From positions 57,763,815-57,827,814 of the forward strand of contig CM056721.1 in assembly GCA_029844215.1 (NCBI GenBank): a DNA stretch of 64,000 nucleotides, in the 5' to 3' direction. The translations under genes and the position numbers were made by a program. The notes under the pieces were generated by a model, which worked only from the letters and a program-made list of their open reading frames with translations, was not told the DNA's origin and made no database searches. The stretch is from Przewalskia tangutica (Eukaryota; Streptophyta; Magnoliopsida; Solanales; Solanaceae). Every line of letters begins with the position of its first letter. Positions within the stretch are counted from its first letter, which is position 1. Positions 44,406-56,629 of the stretch are shown piece after piece.

Positions 44406-44805
44406 ACACGTATCACCTAATTTATACCTAGACTGCCGGCAGTGAGGAAGGAGTTCCACGGGCATGAGGGATGACTTTGAGGGCGTGAGTCCCTGACTTG
44501 ACATGACTGCTTTTATGAACTGTAGTTTTGTTATCATATGTGTCTTCTGTTTTATATAGACTATTATGATTTCATTTTCAGTATTTTTCAGTTTCACATA
44601 CTTGGTACCTGTTGTACTGACCTCCTTCGGGGGGCTGCGTTCATGCCGCAGGTAGAGGTACACCGGTTGTTGATCCTCGCTCATAGGATCACCGTTCAGC
44701 GTTTTGGGAAGCTCCGTTTTTCCGGAGGCTTATCTTTTTGTATGTTCCCTGAGTTGTAGGTTCGTGTACATCCAGGGGTATGGCGGGGCCCTGTCCCGTC
44801 ATAGG

Positions 44806-44810
44806 TGTTG
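44806..44810. repeat. TSD TGTTG of element F (left copy)
   Basis: TGTTG before F and an identical copy at 54108-54112. The joined 'cataggtgttgttacattc' occurs uninterrupted at 56635-56653 in E's own 3' LTR remnant. Confidence 0.95.
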
Positions 44811-47800
44811 TGTTATACCCCGTATTTCCAGAGTATGTACGTGAGGACGTACGTAGAAAATTTTGGGCTTTAAAGATTTGGCAAGGACGAAATTTTGTTC
44901 ACAAGTACCGAAAAGAGTCGTTTTTCGACGAAACGTTTTACCAAACTTGCGAAGGGAAAATTCCGGCTATGTCGTTTATTATTTTTGCGGATTTTTCCGA
45001 GAGACGAAACATTTTGGACCAACGGGAGGGTGACATGTGTCACCCTCATGTTGGACGTCTTTTGGGGTGGCAAGTGCACGAATTGGGGGGGTCAAGGGTT
45101 GGTAGGATATTTGTGAGGGATTTGAGGAGTAGGGACTAGGGGGCACTTGGGCAAATCTTGGCCCTCCACTTGCCCCCCACTTGGCTTGATCATGGCCATT
45201 GGTTTCCCTATAAATACCCCCCCCCCCCTTTGAAGACTTCTTGATCCATTCCAAAAATCTCCAAGTCTTGAGAGCCCTCTCCCCCCCTTGGTGTTGTGTT
45301 TCTCGTCCAAGAACACACCCCTCCCCCTTGAGAAGGCCTTTGGCCGAGAGCACCCCTCCCCCCTTTCGTGAGGCCCTTGGCCGAGGGGTACACCTCTCCC
45401 CCCTCCTTGTGGTGTTGTCTCATATAAATACCCCCCCTCTTGGTAGAAATACTCTCCAAGTATTGTTACTATACCAAAATACCTTAGCCTTATACCTTGT
45501 AGTATTCCAAAAGTTACCTCTATACGTAGAGTCCGGAAATACTACCTTGTGTCCTTTTTGTCTCAAAACGAAACCCTAAGAAAATCTTCATAGCCGGTTG
45601 AAGGATTAAGAAGAAGTTGCGTAGAACTTCTAAAGGGTTGTTTGGAGCGGGTTGGAGCGCCCAGAGTAGGAGCTAAACGTTGCTCAGGACCGACATTTTT
45701 ACTTGGATAATTATGGGCTTATCGAGGTAAATATCTTGTCTCCCTATTGTAATTGGAAATTACATACTATAGTAGTATGGTAATGAAAATAAGATTCATA
45801 AAAGAGATTTGAACTGTAATAGAAGGATATTACAGAAAAGACTTGAACTGAAATCACATCAGAAAGAATAATCTACAGAGTAGTCTAGGCATTGATAGAC
45901 TTGTATAACCTTTATAGGTTGAATGTTCTGCAAGTAGCATGTACTACTTGAAAGGTGGACAAGGCTAGCCGGGTTATAGTCGTGGAGCGTTTTGCTAATA
46001 GTCGATAATCGTCGCGAGGTATGTGATTCTTCCTATACTCTTGAGCATGATATTTTAAAGGAATATATATAGTACGGTAGACGTACGTGTGGCAATGTCC
46101 TTTGACTTAAGCCTGAATAATAAAAATCTTGAAGTATTTCAAAAGAATTAAGACCCTTTTTTGAAAGAAGAATAATACTTGGTTTGAAAGCTTAAGAGTT
46201 ATACTAGCTTTATGGGAAGTTAGGTATAACGACTTAAGAAGATAAAAAGAATGGTTTATTGCTTTTAAGAAGTTAAGAGACTTGATCTTAAAAGATAAGA
46301 GACTTGACTTAATTGAATTGATGTGAAAGTTATTAAGAAGTGTGAAACCTCATTCGTGAGAAATGAGTACTTGGTTTTTAAAAGCAATAATGTTTTACTG
46401 ATTTCAGAAATCAGAATAAGTATCGAACAAACCACAGCAGCGCTAATAAAGGGAAATGTTTTGACTAATAAAGTATTATTAAAACCAGTAGAAACTTCCA
46501 TCTGCATAGAAGCTAAGACGAGACAAAATGATATTACATTTCCTAGATCATGGCTGTTGTAATAAGATTGTTATGAACAAGAATAACCTACTCACACATA
46601 AGGCATATGTTTCTCAAATTGTTTTAAAGGATTAAAACTATGAACTACGAAACCTTTCGAAAAATGAGAAAATTGAACATTTGAAATTAGGCAAACTTGA
46701 ACGTTTTGGAAAATAATGTTGTTACTTGATTTTACAAAGGGAAGTGTTTTTGGTGTACTTAAAAAGATAGTCACTCTATTTTTATACTACGGGTATTGTG
46801 TGACTTTTGTGAAAGTAACGTATCTTTTAAAGAGTTAATGTATGAAGTACTTTGGGGATAAAAACCCGAACTTGTTTAACATAAAGTAGAAAGTATCTTG
46901 TGTGAATAACTTGATTGTGTTGGTTTGTGATAGCCTTGTAATGCTTTCTTGTTGGTTTGATAAGTAGTCATGTTAGGATGCTACGTGTGTTAGTATCTTG
47001 TGATGTTGTGTAAAGGGGTTTTTCCCTCGATCGCGCTTATGTTGTTTAACTATCAGCCGTTATGTTGGTATTGTACCACTCACCTTGACATGATCCCGGG
47101 GGTTAAGCTGCCCTCCGATGCGGGGTATATCTCGGCGATGCAGGACCATGATTCGAGAATACCTCATGCGGGTCGGGGACCTATGCGAGCTACGAGTTCC
47201 GTGTTAGTGTGCGGCCTTTATGGTCATGCGGTCTATGTGGCCATGCGATCGCGAGTCGGGGCGATGCCGGGGAGTAGCTACCCTCGATGCGGGGAATACC
47301 TCATGCGGGCCATTGGAGTGGCCTATGCGGAGCTGCGGGTAGTTCCAGGGCTAGACGCGCACATTAGATACTGCGGGCGAGTGGCCAGCTTTGATCATGT
47401 GACGGTCTAGACAGATCTCATGATACAATTTATGACCTTGTTTGTACTGTGGGTTTTAGTAGTCGGCTATGCCTTCGTACTTACCCCGTACGGTTTTATG
47501 ATGACACAGTGGGACACGTGTCCATGTGTATTCCTTGGTGCTTTTATATCATAGACTGCCGGCAGTGAGGAAGATATTCCACGGGCATTATTGATGTTGT
47601 GGGCGTGAGACCCATAGTTATATTTGAGTGATGACTTTGAGGGCGTGAGTCCCTGACTTGACATGACTGCTTATTTATTGTGAACTGTAGTTTGGTTATC
47701 ATACATGTCTCCTGCTTTATATAGACTACTATGATTTCATTTACTGATTTTCGATTTCACATACTTGGTACTGTTAGATCGACTCTCCTTGGCCGCGTTC

Positions 47801-48194
47801 ATCTTTGCGGTAGAGGTACACCAGTCGTTGATCCTAGCTCTCAGGGTCACAGTTCAGCGTTTGGGAAGCTCCGTTTCTCCGGAGGCTTATCAGTGGTATA
47901 GTCCCCTGTCGTTGTAGGTGCTTACATTCAGGGGTATGGCGGGGCCCTGTCCCGCCATTATTGTCATGTCACTCTTAGAGGTCTGTAGTACTGTTGTGGG
48001 CAGAACTGTAAAAAAGGGATGTAACTGTTCTAGTTGATATTTATATATGCCGCAAGGCAACTTTCTCAGATTATTGTTTCATACTTCATGTCATTTCGTG
48101 TTATTGTTTTATATTCCGCTGATTACTCTGATGTTGTATCACTAGGGTGCCCGGGGTAAGGCACCATTCACGGGCCCGGGTTCAGGTCGTGACA
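44811..48194 (+). repeat. F 5' LTR
   Basis: TGTTATACCCCGTATTTCC to CAGGTCGTGACA. Donor-like AGGTATGT at 46017-46024. Minisatellite of the 'gatgcggggaatacctc' type at 47095-47350. Confidence 0.93.
45209..45216 (+). promoter_or_regulatory. TATA box of F 5' LTR
   Basis: TATAAATA, 398 bases into the LTR. The 3' LTR copy at 51119-51126 has become TATAACTA. Confidence 0.6.
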
Positions 48195-48198
48195 AAAG

Positions 48199-48210
48199 TG
48201 GTATCAAAGC
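48199..48210 (+). other. F primer binding site (initiator tRNA-Met)
   Basis: TGGTATCAAAGC, one G to A change from the consensus, extended by CC after it. Confidence 0.88.
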
Positions 48211-48402
48211 CAGGTTATCCTCGGAAAGTGTCTACAGACCGTATCTAGTAGAGTCTTGATTATCGGTGTGTTGTGCACCACACCAATAATCAGGAGGCTA
48301 TAGGATATTTAGGATTGGTTTCCATTCTTCTCACTCTGAGATCGTGCCTTAGAGCTGTGTGATAAGTTGGACCCCTCTAACGTATTTCTTTCCCTTACCG
48401 TT

Positions 48403-49387
48403 ATGTCTTCGCGTAAGGCAACCACGGCCCAGAAGGGCAAGGCAGCCGAGGGAGCTGCGAGTAAAGTACAGAGGGTTACGAGGGCACAGGCCCAATCATC
48501 ACCTGGGGTGGTGCTTCATTCGGGGAGTTCTGCTACGTCGCTAGCCCCAGCAGAGTTTAGCACGGCGGCAGCAGTTCCTACTGCGGCCATGACATTTACG
48601 CCTTCAAGTTCCACGACCGGGAACAGAGAATACAGATTGCAAAGAAACGACCCTGTTACTAGCTAAGGATGTAGCTACCAGAGTGTATATGATGTACCGA
48701 TTTATCACGGGTCTTGATGACTATTTAAGAAAGGATTGTGCAAGAGTAGCTCTTCCGTCAGGCTTGAGCATGGCCTGTGTACGAGCTTAGGCGCAGCAGG
48801 CTGAGAAACGTAGGGATCAACGGGTTAACCAAGATCAGCAGAAGAGGGCCAGAACAGCAGGGTCCTTTGGTAACTTTCGAGGCGAACCGCCTCAGCAGCA
48901 GATTAGATATGCACCTCCGCCAGTGCAGAGTGGTCCTCCACAGGGTTCAGGACGTTCGAGGTGTGCCGGAGTTGGTCAAGGCTCCAGGGCTTCTGGTGCA
49001 CAGATACACGTAGGTCCAGCCTGCCGGATTCAGTTTTCCCAGTGTTCACAATGTGACAGGCGTCATCCCGGGGAATGTCATCTTTTGATTGATGCTTGTT
49101 TTACCTGCGGCCGTCAGGGCCATGTGTCGAAAGGATGTCCTAGTAGGAGGGATGCAAGCAGGAGGACTCAGCCTACCAGATCAGTTGCGGATTCAGTAGT
49201 TCGGAGAGGAAGGGGTGTTAGCCAGAGGAGGCCACCCCCACCTCGATGTGGCCGTTGTGATAAGTGTCATTGTGGGGAGTGTCGTACTTCGTCGACAGCT
49301 TGTTATGCTTTTCCCAGCAGGGCAGGATTGATTGGAACGTCTGAGGGTAGTGAAACAGTAGATACAGGTGTATCCTTAACCCTCTAG
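48403..49387 (+). pseudogene. gag: F gag remnant, core-deleted, three zinc knuckles
   Basis: ATG at 48403 starts MSSRKATTAQKGKAAEGAASK and stays open for 88 codons. After a frame change comes RVYMMYRFITGLDDYLRKDCARVALPSG; the Gag core seen in B and E is absent, as in G. One TAG (near 48788) interrupts it. A 154-codon frame at 48923-49387 holds CSQCDRRHPGEC, CFTCGRQGHVSKGC (canonical CCHC) and CGRCDKCHCGEC, and ends in VSLTL and TAG. Two frame problems and one stop separate this from an open gag, so it is among the best preserved here. Role: RNA-binding particle protein. Confidence 0.87.
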
Positions 49388-49941
49388 AGACTAGTGTGAT
49401 AAGATGAGTATACCTTAAGTGTTATGTTCAGGTAACATAAGTGTTATTTTTTTATTAGAAATCATGGTTAGGGATAAGGGTAAGGTTGGGATAGGGTAAG
49501 TGTGAGCCTTAGAGTTTTATACGTAGAGACCTTAGAGGTAAGGCCATCTCGAGTAAAAGATGTATTTCTATGTTTGACCCTTATCGGAGTGCATAGTGCA
49601 CGTGAGATATGTTTGTGTGATAAGTCCCTGAGTGGTATGATATGAAAGAGGGTAGTTGAGCTAAGAAGACCCCTAGGTTTTCGTGACTTGATTAGTGAGA
49701 TTGTTCCGGGTCGGGGAACAAGAGTTTTTGCGCGATGGCAGGTCGGGTTGAGGACTGATCGCGGGTCAACCCGCGGCCTGTTTGGTAGTGGGGTCAGTTT
49801 GTGGTGGTCCCGCCAGGTGGTGGGGTCACGAGGGTGTTAGGCCCAAGTTTAGTTAACCAGCGTACGAGTTCGTGGATGCGTTCGACCAGTAGTCGGGCCG
49901 ACGAGGTCAGTCCCTCTCGTCTTTTAGTCAAGACCGTTTAC
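49388..49941 (+). other. F non-coding block with twin hairpins
   Basis: TTGTTCC 49701-49707 / GGAACAA 49715-49721 and CGGGTTGA 49744-49751 / TCAACCCG 49766-49773 are both intact. No frame supported. Confidence 0.75.
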
Positions 49942-50570
49942 TCGGCAGAGGGTTATGCGAGATGTTATATCTGGAAAGTTGTGAGGCTGCACGGGGTGCC
50001 TGCTTTCACCTTATGACAGACAGTGGAGCCCAGTTTACAGCTGTTTCTTTTCTGGAGGTTTTACCAGGCAGGGTAGGAACTCAGGTGAGTCTTAATATCG
50101 CATTCGCCCTCGGGCCAGTGTTTGGATTTCAGGGGTAGCTGCGAGGATTGTTGCCTCCTGTTGAGGGAGTGTTTTATAGCTACCATTTTAGTATTCGGAT
50201 GTCGCCTTATGAAGCCTTATAGGGGCGGGAGTGTGAGTTGTCAGTCGATTGGTTCGATGTTGGCAAGGTTCAGATTGTTGGTTCATACCTGTTTCAGCAG
50301 AATGTGGTTAGGGTATGACGAGTTTGGAAGACAGAGGAAACTTAGCCTGAGGTACTTGGAGCGTTTTCAGGTCATGTGAAGAATAGGCCAAGTTGCCTAT
50401 GGTTAGCATTGCCGTCCGACGTGAGAGGCAGTGCGTCCGGTCTTTCATGTTGCTATGTTCGGAAAAGTATCAAAAATCCATCCAGAGTGTTCCCAGTTAA
50501 TGATGACCAAGTTGGAGATAGTAAACCCGAGATTTTGGAAACTGAAGCAGTAGCGAAAATGTGGTAAGTC
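49942..50570 (+). pseudogene. pol: F integrase remnant without chromodomain
   Basis: Starts AEGYARCYIWKVVRLHGVPAFTL and keeps the second catalytic Asp in MTDSGAQF. It continues through FSIRMSPYEAL, VDWFDVGKVQIVG and a decayed GPY/F stretch (RKLSLRYLERFQVM, VRPVFHV). Reading then passes into non-coding tail sequence shared with B and E; no chromodomain appears. Several stops and frameshifts. Confidence 0.78.
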
Positions 50571-50685
50571 ATGAGAAAGAGTTCGAGTGTACGAGAAGGG
50601 TACGACGAGTAAGAGTATAGGTGTGATCATTTCTTTTGTAAAGTGAAGACTATACTGGCGCATGTTTGTTTTGAGACTTATGAGG

Positions 50686-50720
50686 AACATTCGGGACGAA
50701 TGTTTCTAAGGAGGGGAGAA
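50686..50720 (+). other. F pre-PPT hairpin and polypurine tract
   Basis: Stem AACATTCG (50686-50693) / CGAATGTT (50697-50704), then AAGGAGGGGAGAA ending at 50720. Confidence 0.87.
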
Positions 50721-53700
50721 TGTTATACCCCGTATTTCCAGAGTATGTACGTGAGGACGTACGTAGAAAATTTTGGGCTTTAAAGATTTGGCAAGGACGA
50801 AATTTTGTTCACAAGTACCGAAAATAGTCGTTTTTTGACGAAACGTTTTACCAAACTTGCGAAGGGAAAATTCCGGCTATGTCGTTTATTATTTTTGCGG
50901 ATTTTTCCGAGAGACGAAACATTTTGGACCAACGGGAGGGTGACATGTGTCACCCTCATGTTGGACGTCTTTTGGGGCGGCAAATGCACGAATTGGGGGG
51001 GTCAAGGGTTGGTAGGATATTTGTGAGGGATTTGAGGAGTAGGGACTAGGGGCCACTTGGGCAAATCTTGGCCCTCCACTTGCCCCCCACTTGGCTTGAT
51101 CATGGCCATTGGTTTCCCTATAACTACCCCCCCCCCCTTTGAAGACTTCTTCATCCATTCCAAAAATCTCCAAGTCTTGAGAGCCCTCTCCCCCCCCCCT
51201 CCCTTGGTGTTGTGTTTCTCATCCAAGAACACACCCCTCCCCCTTGAGAAGGCCTTTGGCCGAGAGCACCCTCCCCCTTTCGTGAGGCCCTCGCCGGCGG
51301 GTACACCTCTCCTCCTTGTGGTGTTGTCTCATATAAATACCCCCCCTCTTGGTAGAAATACTCTCCAAGTATTGTTACTATACCAAAATACCTTAGCCTT
51401 ATACCTTGTAGTATTCCAAAAGTTACCTCTATACGTAGATTCCGGAAATACTACCTTGTGTCCTTTTTGTCTCAAAACGAAACCCTAAGAAAATCTTCAT
51501 AGCCGGTTGAAGGATTAAGAAGAAGTTGCGTAGAACTTCTAAAGGGTTGTTTGGAGCGGGTTGGAGCGCCCAGAGTAGGAGCTAAACGTTGCTCAGGACC
51601 GACATTTTTACTTGGATAATTATGGGCTTATCGAGGTAAATATCTTGTCCCCCTATTGTAATTGGAAATTACATACTATAGTAGTATGGTAATGAAAATA
51701 AGATTCATAAAAGAGATTTGAAATGTAATAGAAGGATATTACAGAAAAGACTTGAACTGAAATCACATCAGAAAGAATAATCTACAGAGTAGTCTAGGCA
51801 TTGATAGACTTGTATAACCTTTATAGGTTGAATGTTCTGCAAGTAGCATGTACTACTTGAAAGATGGACAAGGCTAGCCGGGTTATAGCCGTGGAGCATT
51901 TTGCTAATAGTCGATAATCGTCGCGAGGTATGTGATTCTTCCTATACTCTTGAGCATGATATTTTAAAGGAATATATATAGTACGGTAGACGTACGTGTG
52001 GCAATGTCTTTTGACTTAAGCCTGAATAATAAAAATCTTGAAGTATTTCAAAAGAATTAAGACCCCTTTTTGAAAGAAGAATAATACTTGGTTTGAAAGC
52101 TTAAGAGTTATACTAGCTTTATGGGAAGTTAGGTATAACGACTTAAGAAGATAAAAAGAATGGTTTATTGCTTTTAAGAAGTTAAGAGACTTGATCTTAA
52201 AAGATAAGAGACTTGACTTAATTGAATTGATGTGAAAGTTATTAAGAAGTGTGAAACCTCATTCGTGAGAAATGAGTACTTGGTTTTTAAAAGCAATAAT
52301 GTTTTACTGATTTCAGAAATCAGAATAAGTATCGAACAAACCACAGCAGCGCTAATAAAGGAAAATGTTTTGACTAATAAAGTATTATTAAAACCAGTAG
52401 AAACTTCCATCTGCATAGAAGCTAAGACGAGACAAAATGATATTACATTTCCTAGATCATGGCTGCTGTAATAAGATTGTTATGAACAAGAATAACCTAC
52501 TCACACATAAGGCATATGTTTCTCAAATTGTTTTAAAGGATTAAAACTATGAACTACGAAACCTTTCGAAAAATGAGAAACTTGAACATTTGAAATTAGG
52601 CAAACTTGAACGTTTTGGAAAATAATGTTGTTACTTGATTTTACAAAGGGAAGTGTTTTTGGTGTACTTAAAAAGATAGTCACTCTATTTTTATACTACG
52701 GGTATTGTGTGACTTTTGTGAAAGTAACGTATCTTTTAAAGAGTTAATGTATGAAGTACTTTGGGGATAAAAACCCGAACTTGTTTAACATAAAGTAGAA
52801 AGTATCTTGTGTGAATAACTTGATTGTGTTGGTTTGTGATAGCCTTGTAATGCTTTCTTGTTGGTTTGATAAGTAGTCATGTTAGGATGTTACGTGTGTT
52901 AGTATCTTGTGATGTTGTGTAAAGGGGTTTTTCCCTCGATCGCGCTTATGTTGTTTAACTATCAGCTGTTATGTTGGTATTGTACCACTCACCTTGACAT
53001 GATCCCGGGGGTTAAGGCGCCTCCGTCGGGGTATATCTCGAGCGATGCAGGACCATGATTCGAGAATACCTCATGCGGGTCCAGGGGACCTATGCGGAGC
53101 TACGAGAGTTCCAGGTTAGTGTGCGGCTTTTATGGTCATGCGGTCTATGTGGCCATGCGAACTGCGAGTCCAGGACGATGCCGGGGAGTAGCTACCCTCG
53201 ATGCGGGGAATACCTCATGCGGGCCATTGGAGTGGCCTATGCGAGTCTGCGGGAAGTTCGGGGCTAGACGAGCACATTAGATACTGCGGGCGAGTGGCCA
53301 GCTTTGATCATGTGACGGTCTAGACAGATCTCATGATACAGTTTATGACCTTGTTTGTACTGTGGGTTTTAGTAGTCGGCTATTCCTTCGTACTTACCCC
53401 GTACGGTTTTATGATGACACAGGTGGGACCTGGTGTCCATGTGTATTCCTTGGTGCTTTTATATCATAGACTGCCGGCAGTGAGGAAGGTATTCCACGGG
53501 CATGATTGATGTTGTGGGCGTGAGACCCATAGTTATATTTGAGTGATGACTTTGAGGGCGTGAGTCCCTGACTTGACATGACTGCTTATTTATTGTGAAA
53601 TGTAGTTTGGTTATCATACATGTCTCCTGCTTTATATAGACTACTATGATTTCATTTACAGTATTTTCAGTTTCACATACTTGGTACCTGTTATCGACCT

Positions 53701-54107
53701 CCCGGGGCTGCGTTCATGCCGCGGTGAGGTACACCGCGATCGTTGATCCTAGCTCTCGTGGTCTGATTCAGCGTTTGGGAAGCTCCGTTTCTCCGGAGGC
53801 TTATCAGTGGTATAGTCCCCTGTCGTTGTAGGTGCTTACATTCAGGGGTATGGCGGGGCCCTGTCCCGCCATAGTTGTCATGTCACTCTTAGAGTGCATG
53901 AGTAATCTTGTTGCGTGAAGCGTAAAAAGGGATGTAACTGTTCTAGTTGATATTTATATATGTCGCAAGGCAACTTTCTCAGATTATTGTTTCATACTTC
54001 ATGTCATTTCGTGTTATTGTTTTATATTCCGCTGATTACTCTGATGTTGTATCACTAGGGTGCCCGGGGTAAGGCACCAGTCACGGGCCCGGGTTCGGGT
54101 CGTGACA
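50721..54107 (+). repeat. F 3' LTR
   Basis: Partner of 44811-48194, ending GGGTTCGGGTCGTGACA. It carries a changed TATA box and its own scrambled patches at 53010-53270 and 53690-53920, which differ from the 5' LTR's patches. Confidence 0.93.
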
Positions 54108-54339
54108 TGTTGTTACATTCTTAGAGGTATGTAGTACTGTTGTGGGCAGGGTTTGTAAAAGGGATGTAACTGTTCAAGATTTATTATATATGCAAGAAGG
54201 AAACTGTTTTGGTTGACCTGTTTTATTATCTTATCTCTTATTTCATATCTGTATGTTTTATATTCCGCTGATTTCTCTGATGTATGACTACTTGGGTGCA
54301 CAGGTAAGGCACGATCCACGCCCCGAACGGGTCGTGACA
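54108..54339 (+). repeat. E 5' LTR, right segment
   Basis: Begins with the right TGTTG copy and ends CGGGTCGTGACA before E's primer site. Confidence 0.88.
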
Positions 54340-54343
54340 AAAG

Positions 54344-54355
54344 TGGTATCAGAGC
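54344..54355 (+). other. E primer binding site (initiator tRNA-Met)
   Basis: TGGTATCAGAGC, a perfect match, four bases after the LTR. Confidence 0.93.
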
Positions 54356-54544
54356 AGTTAATCCTCAGAAAGTGTCTACAGACCGTGTCTAGTAGAGTCT
54401 TGATTATTGGTGTGTTGTGCACCACATCTATAATCAGGAGGCTGCAGGACATTTAGGATTGGTTTCCATTCTTCTCATTCTGAGATCGTGCCTTAGAGCT
54501 GTGTTATAAGTTGGACCCCTCTGACGCATTTCATTTTACCGATT

Positions 54545-55836
54545 ATGCCTCCGCAGGCAACCTGAGCCCAGATGGGCAAGGCAGCGAGGAGGCGCTAGTG
54601 GGATCTGAGGAGTACGAGCGCAGCTCGGACATTACACGAGATAGTGCTTGACGGCGAAGTTTGCGCGCCGCCAACCCCAAAGAAGTTTAGGCCGCGGCGG
54701 TGGCTGCTGAGACCACAAGACTGAGCCTCCATCCCACACTGGAGCGAGGAGATGGGTTACAAAGAGATGGCCCGATTATTGGCCGAGATAGTGGCAAGGC
54801 ATGAGGATAGGCCGGACGCAGTTCGATTCGATAATACCCATGGTTCACCCAAGATCGGATAGTTTGAGGCTACGGACTTTACGAGTTGTAGCCCGCCAGA
54901 GTTCTACGGTCGAGGCACGAGGATGATCCGCAGGAGTTCATTCGGCGATTCTGGATCGTGAGAGTGATCAAGGCTTGGAGACCGAGTCGATGGTCTTAGG
55001 TTCGCATCGGCCGCGTGATCTGCGATCCGGGTTTGATTCGTGGGAGCTGTCCCGGGGAGAGTATGCACTTCCAGCCGTTTGGGACGAGTTCTCAGGGGCA
55101 TTTCTTGCACATTTCTTGCCTCCACAGATAAGAATGGCTCGGGCCGACAGATTTTTGACGCGTTGAGGCGCAGGCGCACGTTCGGAGTACAATGTGGAGT
55201 TTGACTCATTAGCTCGACGTCCCGCATTGGTAGCCGACATGGAGGACAGAGTGCACCGCTACGTCACCGGGCTTGATGACTACTTGGCAGAGGCTTGTTC
55301 GGGTGTAGCTCTTCAGCCGGGCATGGACATTGCCCGCATACAGGCTTATGCACTTGGATGAGAGGAGCGGAGAGGTCGACGGAATGACCGAGATCTGCAG
55401 AAGAGGGCCAGGACAGCAGGGTCCTTGGGTAACTTTCGAGGCGGACCGCCTCGTGAAAGCTAGTTATGTACCTCCGCCCGATGCAGTGGTCCTCCACGCC
55501 TTGGGGCGTTTGGGGTATTCGGGAGCAGGTCAGAGCTCCAGGGCTTCTGGCTCACAGGTATACATGGGTTCCAGCCAGTCGGGTTCATGCTTTCCTCAGT
55601 GTGTACGATGCGGCAAACGTCATCCCGGGGAGTGTCGTCTTCTTACTGGTGCTTGTTTCACCTGCGGGCGTCAGGGCCATGTGATGAGGGACTGTCCTAA
55701 AAGAAGGGATACAGGTAGAATGACACAGCCTACCGGGTCAGTGGCAGGATCATCGCCTTCATACGCGCCTGCAGGCGTGCCTATGATTAGAGTGGAGCAG
55801 ATGGTACATGTATATTCTTACCCCTCTAGAGACTAG
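54545..55836 (+). pseudogene. gag: E gag remnant, full-length layout
   Basis: ATG at 54545 (MPPQAT). Core residues are recognisable in shifting frames: HPRSDSLRL, EFSGAFLAHFLPPQIRMARADRFL (55087-55160), then VTGLDDYLAEACSGVALQPGMDIARIQAYAL near 55260-55360. A 168-codon frame (55330-55836) ends the gene with CVRCGKRHPGEC and CFTCGRQGHVMRDC, the two zinc knuckles, then a Pro/Ser-rich tail. This is the longest gag of the window, about 430 codons if joined, a usual size for chromovirus Gag up to its end. Frameshifts prevent translation as written. Confidence 0.85.
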
Positions 55837-56629
55837 TATGCGTAATGATATGATGAAGTGCTAAATATTATGTTCAGATAGCATTATGTTAAAATTGTGA
55901 TTAGAAAACATGGTTAGTTAGAAGGGTAAGTTTGGGGACAGGGAAATTGTGAACCTTAGAATATTACACGTAGAGACCTTAGATGCGAGGCCATCTTGAG
56001 TAAAAGATTTATGTTTGTGTTGACCTTTGTCGGGGTGCATTGTATACGTGGGATATATTTGTGTGATAAGTCCCTGAGTGATATGAAATGAAAGAGGGTA
56101 GTTGAGCTAAGAAGACCACTAGGTTTTCGTGACTTGATTAGTGAGATTGTTCCGGATCGGGGGAACAAGTGTTTAGCGCGATAGCGGGTCGGGTTGAGGA
56201 CCAATCGCGGGTCAACCCGCGGCCTGTAATGTGGTGGGGTCAGTTCGAGGTGGTCCCGCCAGGTGGTAGGGTCACGAGGGTGCTAGGCCCAGATTTAGGT
56301 AACCATCGTATGAGTTCGTGGATATGTTCGACCAGAATCGGATCGTGAAGGCCGGGAATGGCCTTAAAGGAATTTGAGGCTAGTAAGATGACCAAGTTTG
56401 GAGGTAGTGACTCCAGAAATTTTTGATGACTGAAGTATGGTACGTATACTAGAAAGAGTTCAAGTGTTCGAGAAGAGTACGACGAGTGAGGAAAGAAGAG
56501 GACGTGGGTTATCAGAATAAAAGAGATCATTTGTTGTGAAGTGAAGATGCGAAGGGAGTATCCTTTAGACCGGGGTGGAAGCTTTTGTGAGGTAGGAATG
56601 ATTTCTCGTGGACTTGGGATAAGTATTTG
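55837..56629 (+). other. E non-coding block
   Basis: TTGTTCC 56147-56153 / GGAACAA 56162-56168 and CGGGTTGA 56190-56197 / TCAACCCG 56212-56219. Very similar to 18369-19170 of B. Ends at the deletion junction into LTR sequence. Confidence 0.75.

Larger units (their letters stand above)
42071..44810 (+). repeat. E 5' LTR, left segment
   Basis: TGTTATACCCCGTATTTCC start. TATA box at 42457-42464, donor-like AGGTATGT at 43023-43030, and the 40-base minisatellite at 44041-44405. It breaks at the F insertion in 'cataggtgttg'. Confidence 0.87.
44811..54107 (+). mobile_element. Element F: complete, most deeply nested element
   Basis: A 9297-bp element with LTRs of 3384 and 3387 bp, exact TGTTG duplication, primer site, gag, non-coding block, decayed integrase, pre-PPT hairpin and polypurine tract. 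Internal length is 2526 bp. It sits inside E, inside D, inside G, inside I, so it inserted after E. LTR identity is very high except for scrambled patches around 47100-47350 and 47760-48000. Confidence 0.94.

Noticed and set aside
50122..50567. Open frames of 63-85 codons taken as small genes
   Set aside because: They are broken pieces of the F integrase and GPY/F region in alternating frames.
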